Source of the DNA: Symbiodinium natans
Lineage: Eukaryota; Sar; Dinophyceae; Suessiales; Symbiodiniaceae
Length of the DNA stretch: 56,000 nucleotides
Direction: 5' to 3'
NCBI GenBank assembly: GCA_905221605.1
Contig: CAJNDS010000613.1
Location: 849,894-905,893 of the forward strand
In this document: in pieces, positions 37,807 through 46,750 of the stretch
How positions within the stretch are numbered: position 1 is the first letter of the stretch
Layout of the letters: each line of letters starts with the position of its first letter
The notes under the pieces: model-generated
Databases searched by the model: none
What the model saw: the letters and a program-made list of their open reading frames with translations, nothing else
What the model was told of the DNA's origin: nothing
Made by a program: the position numbers and the translations under genes

Positions 37807-39260
37807 AACTGTGTTCTTTGCCATGTTCTGTGCCATGTTCCGCCAGTTCCGAGTGGCCCTGGCAGCCCCGCTGGGCCGCTTGAAGGGCCTGGGCCGACTA
37901 AAGCGGCTGGCCGGCGCTGGTGCCCAGGAGACCGGGGCCACCTTGGGGGGCTCTTCGCATAGCAGAAATTTAGCGTTCAGGGATGCGAAACTTGTGTGAG
38001 AACTGATCGAGATGGCCTGACTTTTGCTTTGACTCGATTCGGATTGTTTCGGAATGCCATTTGTCACCTTCGTTGCGCCTGCTGCTTGCAAGTTCGGCAG
38101 CGATTGTGTCACGCGGGCTAGAAACCGAGAGAGGCAGGCTTTCTCTGGACTCGTGTTGAAATTCCAGATGAAATCAGGAGTCGGCTGCATTCATGGTGGG
38201 TACAGTAGCTTCTCATACCAGTGGACAGTCAGTGGCAAAGCTGCGTGGGTTGGATTTCAAACTCTTGTGCGCAGGCGCTGTACTTGCTCGGCGAGGCCAC
38301 GGAGTGGTGGATGCATCAATTATGAATGTGCACGCTTCGTGCTTCCAATGAGAGCGTTCGCCGCGACAGAAGTAGCGCTCGGCCGCAAGACCGGTAAGCC
38401 TAAGCTTCTGTTGTGGAGCCGTGAAACTTACTCTGTCGCCTTTGATGGCGAGGTTCCTCCAAAGCATATGGTGGCGAGTCGGCAGGCGATGAAGATTCCT
38501 GAAGGCCAGGAGCACATGGCAATCTCAAGTACACCAGGCCATGCCTTGGGATTGTGGCAGACAGCAAATACTCTGTGGCTGTGAGGCGTGCACCTGCAAC
38601 TTGGAACCTTTGCATCCTCGTTGGAGGCAGGGTAGAACAGGAATGTGCAGCTGTAGATCAGCTTTAATATATTTCTAGTACTAGTAGGAGATAATTTGGG
38701 AGATAGGATGCAACATATAACATGTGCTTGCAAGAAACGTGCGATCGCTGCAACTTGTGCCTGTGCTTCCGTCTATATCATCCGCTGCCTCCCGTCAACA
38801 AGGCGTCGAGAAAACACACCTCCTTCCTACTATTGCTTGTGACAGGTGACGATGAAGCGCTGTCTTGGCAGTTGCGACCTTGCCGAGGCCGTTGCAAAAG
38901 AAGTCCTGAACGGCTCGCTTCAAGGAGGCTTCCTTTTATGCAGATTCATGCTTCATTCAGCCTCGTGGAGGTCTTGAACATCGTCCTACAATTTGAAGAG
39001 GAGCCATGAGTGTTGAGCTGGTTTCAGACTCTGGTTGGTTTCCATCAGCCACATGAAAGGCACGGAGTCCCTCAGAAGTACTTTGACCCAGTGACCCGCT
39101 CTGATTCTCTCAACCCATGGGGTGAGGATCCGACCACAATCATGATCTTCTCGCCGAAAGAACTTCCTGGCCAAGCTGACTTCCGCTCCATGGTGCGGTG
39201 ACTCACTCACTTTGCATGATCAAGGCCATGACCTTTCTGCGTGTCAATACAGCGTGGGTT
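37807..39260. other. No confirmed gene; one weak open frame
   Basis: A 176-codon + frame (38054-38584) ends GKPKLLLWSRETYSVAFDGE... and HALGLWQTANTLWL. It has fairly protein-like composition but no recognised domain. The rest shows nothing notable. Confidence 0.25.
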
Positions 39261-39448
39261 TCCAGGGACAAGGCCTTGCGGAGAGTGGGCACGTTTAATC
39301 TTTCTTCAGACGTTAAGAAGTTAAGAAGATGGCAGGATGTTGAACTTGGACGCTGCGCCAGGTTTCCTGCAAATTGCATGCCCCTGGGCCCAAGAGAGGC
39401 TTCAGTGCACCGGAAACCGTGCTGCCGAACTCGGTATCAGGAGGTTTC
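39261..39448 (+). repeat. Left terminal inverted repeat
   Basis: Outer end TCCAGGGACAAGGCCTTGCG. Contains the internal direct doubling CGTTAAGAAGTTAAGAAG. It pairs with 41105-41292. Confidence 0.9.
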
Positions 39449-39504
39449 CCTGCTGCAAGCAGGGGCGGCTGCACAGTCAGCCCCTTAGAGCTTCGGCTTC
39501 GGCG

Positions 39505-40515
39505 ATGGCGACCGAGGAGGGGCTCCACCGTAGTGGCTACGGCATAGAGGTCTTCGGCCCTCCGCCGGGGCCGGAGACACAGGAGGAGATGATTCAAGCT
39601 GCGAAGGAAGCAGAGCAGCTTCAGCAGCAACTAAGGGAAGAAGCAGATGGCCGATGTCCCTTAACTACACAGCAGATCGACGAGCACCTTCCCAGCTTCG
39701 ACACTGCAGGGCTTCGAGGTGCCGGAGTAGTAGACTCAGGCGAGAACGGCGAGCAGCAGGAGTCGGAGGCCTCGGCGAAGAGTCGGAGGCCTCGACGGTT
39801 CCTGCTTTTGTGTCGGAGAGACAGCCGGAGACACAGCTTGTGCCGGTCAAGCAAGAGTTGGTGAGAGTGCCCAGGGAGCAGATGCTAGGGCCGATCTTGC
39901 AGTGGTGCCATCGGCAGACTACCGACCAGCAGGCGTTCTTCCAGAAGCAGCTGCAGTTGCTGCTGAACTCGCTGCAGCAGCAAAACTCGAACAACCGGGA
40001 ATTCTTCAAGGACCAGGTTTCGGCACTGGAAAAACGGCACAAGCAAGAACGAGAGGACGGGCAGTTCTTCGCGGATGTGCTGGCAGAGCAGACGCGGCAG
40101 AACCGGGAGTTCATGGCGGAGCTCAAGTCCAGCACGTCGAGCGCGACTTGCCATGAAACCTTGCAGACGACCAAGAGGAGGCGGACACGGTGGCTTCCCA
40201 ATCCAGGCGCAGGACGAAGACGAGGGCACGCTGGGCTGGTGTATGGGCTGTGCCCTATACGTTTTCCCTGGAACCAAAGGCGTTTGGCAGGGCTGCAAGT
40301 TTGCGTTCAACGAGGAGCTGGAGTCCGAGTGGCGAGCCCTGACGTCTCCTTTTGAGCTCCCGCCTAACCTCCGACGAGTCCTGCCGAGGGACGCCGAGCC
40401 CTTGTCCCTAGTTCCCAAGCGGGAGCAGCAGGTCGAGCAGATCTGCATCAAGGACATAGCCCAACTCAGCACGCCACTGGACCCTGCACTGCCAGTCACT
40501 TGGACAGAATTCTGA
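39505..40515 (+). pseudogene. Broken coiled-coil ORF inside the inverted-repeat element
   Basis: The frame starts at ATG 39505 (MATEEGLHRSGYGIEVFG), with a Gln/Glu-rich helix (EEMIQAAKEAEQLQQQLREE). An exact-start 20-bp tandem duplication (39761-39780, repeated from 39781) shifts the frame. Coding then continues in a second frame with a long coiled coil (about 39880-40140: DQQAFFQKQLQLLLNSLQQQ, SALEKRHKQERED). Near 40180 a further shift leads to a third frame (GTLGWCMGCALYVFPGTKGV ... LPVTWTEF) that stops at 40515. No catalytic motif was recognised; this could be a structural or DNA-binding accessory protein of the element. The GC-rich composition differs from the flanks. Confidence 0.5.
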
Positions 40516-40611
40516 GCACACAGAGCTCCCACCCTCTGCTGTTCAAGTTCCCAGCCCGAAACAGGTTCAGCAGCCGGAGGCTTTTAGAGTGCAGCCCCAC
40601 AGCCCACGCGC

Positions 40612-41151
40612 ATGCTGCTGAGGCTCGTGGCTCTCTGTGTCAGCGTCCCGCGTCAGCGGCGTGAGCAGCCTTTCCAAGCCCCCCCCCCTTTTCCGCATCA
40701 TGCGCGCCAACAGGCCGGGGTGACATTCGGGAAGCTCCTAAACACGCCAAGGCTTGGGCTGGTGCACTGCTTGATGCTCTGTGCCAAGGGCTCCGAGCCG
40801 CGGTGCATCAAGGTGGGGAAGAGCAGCTGGTACACAGACCCCACTCTCCTGCAGGCCGAGGTAGCGGCGGCGCTGACCAAGTGCCTAAACCGCTATAAGT
40901 CGTGCGCAGGCCTCGTGAACCAAGACGTCACTCTGACGGTCCACAAGCTCCTCGTGTTCCAGACGGAGCAGCAGGCCTGGGAGTATGAGCAGTGCCTCCA
41001 CGGCTGCTTGTGTCAGGACAGCGCTAACTTGGTTAAAGACGTCACCATCTGGGACACCACGAAGGACGACCGCAAGAGCAGTCCTGGGAAGACGGCGTAC
41101 GTGGAGACCCTCCTGGTACCGAGTTCGGCAGCACGGCTTCCGGTGCACTGA
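40612..41151 (+). CDS. Second ORF of the inverted-repeat element, 179 aa, possible GIY-YIG/T5orf172-like
   Basis: The frame is open to a stop just inside the right inverted repeat. The core reads LGLVHCLMLCAKGSEPRCIKVGKSS, then an E-containing helix, then LTVHKLLVFQTEQQAWEYEQ followed by CLHGCL. A 'K-x-GKS ... AxxxE..lH..L' layout is reminiscent of T5orf172/GIY-YIG-type nucleases, which some mobile elements carry. The R-x-x-x-R positions are not convincing, so this is only a suggestion. The N-terminal 45 residues include a C-run (40679-40688), and the true start may be downstream or in the preceding frame. Confidence 0.35.
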   Translation: MLLRLVALCVSVPRQRREQPFQAPPPFPHHARQQAGVTFGKLLNTPRLGLVHCLMLCAKGSEPRCIKVGKSSWYTDPTLLQAEVAAALTKCLNRYKSCAGLVNQDVTLTVHKLLVFQTEQQAWEYEQCLHGCLCQDSANLVKDVTIWDTTKDDRKSSPGKTAYVETLLVPSSAARLPVH

Positions 41152-41292
41152 AGCCTCTCTTGGGCCCAGGGGCATGTAATTTGCAGGAAACCTCGTGCAG
41201 CGTCCAAGTTCAACATCCTGCCATCTTCTTAACTTCTTAACGTCTGAAGAAAGATTAAACGTGCCCACTCTCCGCGAGGCCTTGTCCCTGGA
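41105..41292 (-). repeat. Right terminal inverted repeat
   Basis: Reverse complement of 39261-39448 with scattered substitutions. Both copies encode the same incidental peptide (RVGTFNLSSDVKKLRRWQDV) in their outward frames. Confidence 0.9.
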
Positions 41293-44200
41293 TGGTGCTC
41301 CCAGCTCTGGCAGCATAAGAGCTTTTTTTATGTTAAACTTTTCTCTTAATCTTGCTCTCTCAGACAGTTTTGAACAGTAAGTATTGTTCGTTACTTTCTC
41401 CAGCTTACCTTCCATAGTCTCCTTATTTCACCGTGTGCAAGCCGCAGAGTAGACCCAAGACAGATATGGGAGCCGAGGTGGAGTGGCATGTGAAATGCGT
41501 GCGGGACCACGCAGCTCGCCAGCCGAAAGCCCGCGAGCTTTGCCGCCGGGCGGATGGCACTATCTCCTTCCAGCGGTGGGGAATCTCAGACTCAGTCGAA
41601 GTCTTCGTTGCATGGGACTTCCGCTGTGATTTTCGGATACATCGAATAGATGCTCTGCGAAGAAAAGTGTATCAGGTACACTGCCCATGCCTGTATTGGA
41701 TCGAGCTCAGTAGCTTGTCGGCAGGTTGGCTGGATATACTGATGATCGCATTCAAGGCCCCTCAATTCGGCTGAGATCTTCATCCGGGTGTTATTCGGAT
41801 ACCTGTACAGTGCTCGCCTTCCTTACCTGACCTGCCTGACTGCAGCATATGCAATGTCCAAGCCGTCTTACACGCACGTAAGATGCAGGTGCGATCTTCA
41901 TACCGAAGTTCAGCGAGCACTTCTACGTCCACCGGCGGGAAGGAGTTCGTAGCGCATGAGTGACATAGGAAGAACAGTCGGGCAATTGTTGGTGATAGCT
42001 GGGAAGCCGAGCAGGAGCCCTGCGCGACATGAAAGGGCGATGGCGAGCAAGCCCAACGCGGCTAGCCGCAATTTTTGCGAAGATCCGAGAGTCCGAGGGT
42101 CACAGCCGAGCTCTTCTAAGAGCACTAGAGGCGCAAAGCCCAACTAGACCAGCTGCAGAGGCAAGGATTGGAGGAGCGGCAATGATTCAGATTGAGAGAA
42201 TGGGGGGCCGACAATTTTTAGGATCGTTTTCAAGAAGGTTCTGATGCTTAGTTCTCCTTGCAGGATCCCATGGTGAAAGCAATCCTTTCAGATGCAGCGG
42301 AACTGCCACGGCGTGTGGCCAGCTGCTGAGTGACTCCTCGGGAGTTTCGTGTGACTGCTTCGGGGAGGCGAGGTGCGAGTTCCGCCTGAAGCTTCCAACG
42401 AGTCTCGTAGGTGGTGGTGCTTGCCGCCCCGGTTGCCGCACTTCGCCTTGCAGCACGCGCGGGCCGACTGCGAGGCACAGGGGCCGCATGGGCCTCTACG
42501 GGCATCTAATCTGCATTTTTTCGAGACACCGATTTCACCATCCGAGATTGCCAATGCCAGGTGCTTGTCGAGCAGTCGTCGCAATCAGGGCTCTTTGGTG
42601 GCACGAAACCTTGGAAAATCTTGGCAACGCCTGCACAAGAGATGCCCAGAAGGCAAACTGCTTGAAGTGTTTTGTCTTTCATACTGCTTTGAAAGGCTCA
42701 TGCCACCAGTCTTCCCACAGGGAATGATGTGGGTGCCTAAGTCCCAGGCTCGAGCCGGCGCACGGCGTTGTGCTGTGGCCGCTTGGGCATCGCAGCCCAG
42801 GCACGGGCCTTTACGGCCAATCCAATGCTCGGAATGTACTTAGGGATATTTTTACGGGTTTTTAATCGTTAACAAAACCCTAAACAAAACCCTAAATGCA
42901 TTAGACTTCCACGGAGTGGATCTGGTTGGGGAGATGTCGCCGTGTGCACTGACGACAGGCTCCATGTCGCCTGCATCGATCGCAAGAGCCGGTCCCCTGC
43001 AGCAGCAAGCGCCATATCTCTGTGTCACGTGTTTTTTTCAGTGGAAAACCTGCTCTAACCTGCAGCCAGGCTTCCCCACATGCATCATGGAGCATGGCAC
43101 ACGCACTGTGATATCCATCTCCACCCTGAAGTCGTAGATTTGACCAAGAGAAGGTTCCCTTGCGCCTTAAAGGTTTCATCCGCTGCTTCCCCTTCTTGAC
43201 CTCGAGAAGTTTCCCGAGACGCAGATCTTTCTTAGAGGCATCCTGGTATGAGCCAGGAACCATGGCAATCTTAGACTGTGTCTGTGGGTGTCTGGCCATT
43301 GCCACTTCAAAGCAAGCCTTCGAGCTAAGAGCACGAAGGTTTTCGGCGCAAAGTTCCGCCGCTGGGCGACTTTCTCCAGGCTCTGTCCTTGTCAGAATGT
43401 ACCGCTGCAACTGTATCAGATGGTGCTTCCCACGTTGCTCCCCTTGAAGGCTGCAGACCTTTGGGCTGGTGCTGCTTGACACAACCCAGAACTAGTGACT
43501 AGCGGAGAATCCATGAGAATCCACAGAGCATGTCGACCAAAGGTTTCTGCAGTTTCTGCAGTAACCACTGAGGTCGCCCTTGCCAGTCAGGCAGTCTCGT
43601 ACGGCGAGAAACTTGGCAGCACACGGGTGTACGAGGTAAAGATGGAGGGACTCTGGGGATCCCGTGGTGGCTTCTTTGTTGAAGCCAGGCTTTGGGCACA
43701 GCGCAGAACTGCCGACAGCATCTGCATCTGTTTGCGCAGCCAAAATATGGATCCAAGCAACCCCTTGATGTCAATCTGTGTCAAGGCATGGAGGTCCTAT
43801 CCCGGTCACATCCCTCGGAGCATTGTACCGCAGGAGCTTCTTTGACGAGTGCCTGGGCTTAAAGTTTCTATCTTTGCTGACTTGGGGTGCCTGCAAGCTT
43901 AGGTACGTATCTAGTCGTCACATGCTCTGGCATGACTTAGGCGGATCGTGGAAGATTTGCATGGTCCGTGTGCGCAAGAGCCTGACGCTTGACCAAAGTT
44001 CTTGCACACCTGACCTTCGCTATTTCGCAAACCCTGAAAGTCAAGGCTCCTCGTCCGAAATGACTTACGGTTTGCCTGCGCTTTTCTGAGGACCTCGTTC
44101 TTGCCAGCCACATTGCTCTGCAAGGCGTGCCGACAGAGGTGGGATGGACCAAAGGAAGCGAAGCAACCGCAGGGAGATTGCATGCTGTTGTCCCTGCCTT

Positions 44201-44864
44201 GTTCCGACGTCGACCGGAAGCTCAGGTGCTGGGCACATTGCCACCGCCGGCATCCGCGCTGCGCACAGCCCGAGCTACTGAGCCACGGGCCGAACCTACT
44301 GTTCCCAAAACCCTAAGCCCAGTCCAAGCCCCACTGTGGTGCGAAATTCCTTCAGACTTCTGGTTCCACTTTGCAGAAGCTCTGCATCATCATGACATGT
44401 TATGATTCCCTTCCGAATGTCTGCGTAAAGTGTAAAGAAAACGAGATGTTACGCACACCCGAGGAGTGCTGGTCGGCACTCATCGAGCGCCATCCTTGGC
44501 TCTGGACCTCGGAGCGGCCCAGGAGGCCGGTCCCGAGACCACAAGAAGAAAGCAAGCAAGAACCTCTCATGTTCCCTCCCCTCCTTTCCCCCGTGAGCAT
44601 CCTCTCTTTGAGACCCTCCTGTGAGACCATCAAGTTGCAGATCAAACTCTTATTCAATCTCAGTTGCAGAGCATCTGTGCGGCGATTTGTCGCACAGCAG
44701 TTGTTAGTTGATTGCCTCGTGCTCATGGCAGGGCCGTTCTGCATGTGGCCTTGGTCGATGGAACCGACCCGTTCTTGCTGGACTTGACGCTGCGCATCAG
44801 GTCTCAATTGATGGGTATTTCTCCATGGGCTCATACCCATCTCATGTAACAGTATCTGCATCAT
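41293..44864. other. No confirmed gene; weak coding candidates
   Basis: 41466-41675 reads MGAEVEWHVKCVRDHAARQ and ends at a CAG|GTACAC donor-like site, so it may be an exon. 43811-43852 contains SLGALYRRSFFDE, resembling the glycosyltransferase-like motif at 36.7 kb, but without the neighbouring motifs. A short CCCTAAA-like doublet lies at 42876-42896. Otherwise nothing was recognised. Confidence 0.3.
42901..43482 (-). CDS. Unidentified 193-codon minus-strand open frame, doubtful
   Basis: It has a Lys/Arg-rich, fairly protein-like middle (IAMVPGSYQDASKKDLRLGK). No domain was recognised, and the last 40 residues are Cys/Arg-rich. It could be an exon of a minus-strand gene. Confidence 0.2.
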   Translation of the reverse strand: MSSSTSPKVCSLQGEQRGKHHLIQLQRYILTRTEPGESRPAAELCAENLRALSSKACFEVAMARHPQTQSKIAMVPGSYQDASKKDLRLGKLLEVKKGKQRMKPLRRKGTFSWSNLRLQGGDGYHSACAMLHDACGEAWLQVRAGFPLKKTRDTEIWRLLLQGTGSCDRCRRHGACRQCTRRHLPNQIHSVEV

Positions 44865-44920
44865 CCCTAAACCCTAAACCCTAAACCCTACACCCTAAAC
44901 CCTAAACCCTAAACCCCTAC
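44865..44920 (-). repeat. Interstitial telomere-like tract (CCCTAAA)
   Basis: Seven near-perfect CCCTAAA units with one CCCTACA variant. It is separated by about 110 bp from a tract of the opposite strand. Confidence 0.9.
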
Positions 44921-45031
44921 AAATGTGCTAGTAAACGTATGGGTCGAGGCTATGCTACTTCGCAGACTCGGCGGCCCGACGAGGCCGGCTTTCAGCGCAT
45001 GGGACTCATATCTTTGGCAGAATCTGTGTTC

Positions 45032-45066
45032 AGGGTTTAGGGTTTAGGGTTCAGGGTTTAGGGTTG
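45032..45066 (+). repeat. Interstitial telomere-like tract (TTTAGGG)
   Basis: Four to five units with one TTCAGGG variant. It lies 230 bp upstream of the third PPR gene. Confidence 0.85.
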
Positions 45067-45295
45067 TTTAGCAGACAGCAGGTGTTCATTACTATAGCTA
45101 CTAGAGTTATTTGGTTTGGTTTGGGTATGGAAGAACATGGAACAGTCGTTTCGTTCCAGCTGAGTCTTCGCCATACACTCAAAGCCGCTGAAGTAATGTA
45201 GCTCGGACAGCAGGGCATGACGGCTCAAAGCAACTCCGCCGCTTAGCCACAGCACTTGCCGGACTTGCTCGATGAAGTAGATCCGTGTTTTCGTG

Positions 45296-46750
45296 ATGAA
45301 TGAACGTGTGGCACCGTCAAAGTCTCCATCTGCCTACAACAAGGAAATTACAGCAAATGGCAAGGCATCTCGCTGGCAAGTTGCTATCCGCCTGCTTACA
45401 GAGATGCCAAGCGCACAAACCAAGCCCAACATCGTCACCTTCAACGCGGCCATGAATGCATGCAGCCGGGCGAGCCAGTGGCAGCATGTATTGTCTTTGC
45501 TTTCAGACATGAGGACAGCTGCATGGACACCCGACAATATTAGCTATAGCAGCTCTATAAGCTGCTGTGCCAAGACCCGGCAATGGACACTAGCAATCCA
45601 TCTTCTTGCAGACATGTGCTCCACTCGTGTTTTTCCGAACGAGATCAACACTAGCAGTGCGATCACGGCTTGTGAGAAAGGTGGACAGTGGCAGATTGCT
45701 CTCGTGCTTTTTACCGACATGCTGGCGGAACGGACACTGCCAGATATAGTCTGCTTCAATAGTGTAATCAGTGCATGTGAGAAAGCAGGGGAGTGGCTGC
45801 AGGCACTCTGCCTTCTGACCAGTTTGCAGAATGCGCGCTTATGTCCTGACCTGATTACTTACTGCAGCTTGATCAGCGCATGCGCCAGAGGTATGCAGTG
45901 GTCGAAGGCGCTCGACTTTTTGGCAGACATACCTTCTGCCAAGCTGCATGCTGACCAGATAGCCTATAGTGCTGCAATCAGTGCTTGTGCGCAAGGCGGA
46001 AAGTGGGACATCGCTCTTCATTTGCTTGAGACTATGGAGGTGGCCAGTGTGCCACCAAATGAGTTCAGCTACAGCAGCCTTGTAAGTGCCTACGAGAAAG
46101 GTGGGCAGTGGCAGCGTGCCGTGCATGTCCTGTCAAGCATGTCCCTCGAAAGTGTCAGGCCAAACGAGGTTACGTACAACAGCGCCATCAGTGCATGCGA
46201 GAAAGCCGGACACTGGCAAGTGGCTCTATGCCTGTTGATGGCCATGCACGCAAGAGATCTCACTGCTGATGAGATTAGCTACAACAGTGCGATCGGTGCC
46301 TGTCAGCAAAGTGGTGCCTGGCAAACTGCTCTGCAGCTGATGTCGTTGCTTCGGGGGAGCAAGCTCTCACCTGACCAGGTCACGTATGGCAGTGCGATAA
46401 GCACCTGTGAACAAGGGTCGCATTGGCAAGTCGTAGGCTGGCTCCTGAAGAATATGACAAGATCCAACATCTGGCCTAACCAGATCATTCTAAACAGTGC
46501 CATCAGTTGCTGCAGTAGAATGGGGAAGTGGCGAGAAGCACTAAGCTTGCTTCAGCAGATGACTGACACTAAGTTTCAGCATGATGAAATCAGCTATGAC
46601 GCCACCGTGACTGCATGCGAAGTGGGCATGCAGTATCCACTGGCTCTTGAGCTGATTTCGGCCATTGCTGAGCTCAGCTGGTGTCGACTGAGCAAGTGGT
46701 CAAAACAGAGCTCTCTGCAGTCGAAGTCGAAGGTCGCTGAGACATCCTGA
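45296..46750 (+). CDS. Pentatricopeptide repeat (PPR) protein, P-class, 484 aa
   Basis: This is the third PPR gene of the window. About 13 repeats of 35 residues fill almost the whole protein (NEVTYNSAISACEKAGHWQ, DQIAYSAAISACAQGGKWD and so on). Repeats begin within 15 residues of the ATG at 45296, so there is no room for a targeting peptide; an upstream exon, a later-lost leader or a non-organellar role are the options. The codon just before the ATG is an in-frame GTG, and the ATG is preferred. There are no E or DYW motifs. The frame is intron-free. The short C-terminal tail is Ser/Lys-rich. Expected role: sequence-specific RNA binding. Telomere-like TTTAGGG lies upstream on the coding strand, as for the other two PPR genes. 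Confidence 0.9.
   Translation: MNERVAPSKSPSAYNKEITANGKASRWQVAIRLLTEMPSAQTKPNIVTFNAAMNACSRASQWQHVLSLLSDMRTAAWTPDNISYSSSISCCAKTRQWTLAIHLLADMCSTRVFPNEINTSSAITACEKGGQWQIALVLFTDMLAERTLPDIVCFNSVISACEKAGEWLQALCLLTSLQNARLCPDLITYCSLISACARGMQWSKALDFLADIPSAKLHADQIAYSAAISACAQGGKWDIALHLLETMEVASVPPNEFSYSSLVSAYEKGGQWQRAVHVLSSMSLESVRPNEVTYNSAISACEKAGHWQVALCLLMAMHARDLTADEISYNSAIGACQQSGAWQTALQLMSLLRGSKLSPDQVTYGSAISTCEQGSHWQVVGWLLKNMTRSNIWPNQIILNSAISCCSRMGKWREALSLLQQMTDTKFQHDEISYDATVTACEVGMQYPLALELISAIAELSWCRLSKWSKQSSLQSKSKVAETS

Larger units (their letters stand above)
39261..41292. mobile_element. 2.03-kb element with about 188-bp terminal inverted repeats
   Basis: The ends 39261-39448 and 41105-41292 are reverse complements, high in identity and without net length change; both begin TCCAGGGACAAGGCC when read inward. 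Between them lie a frameshifted coiled-coil reading frame and a second open frame. No DDE or DDD transposase motif, reverse transcriptase or helicase was recognised, so it is probably non-autonomous or carries a diverged protein. No clear target-site duplication is visible (left flank ...GTGGGTT, right flank TGGTGCTC...). A composite inverted duplication is the alternative. Confidence 0.75.

Noticed and set aside
43495-44089. Second glycosyltransferase gene suggested by GALYRRSFFDE
   Set aside because: None of the other family motifs is found nearby in any frame, so it is mentioned only as a possible remnant.
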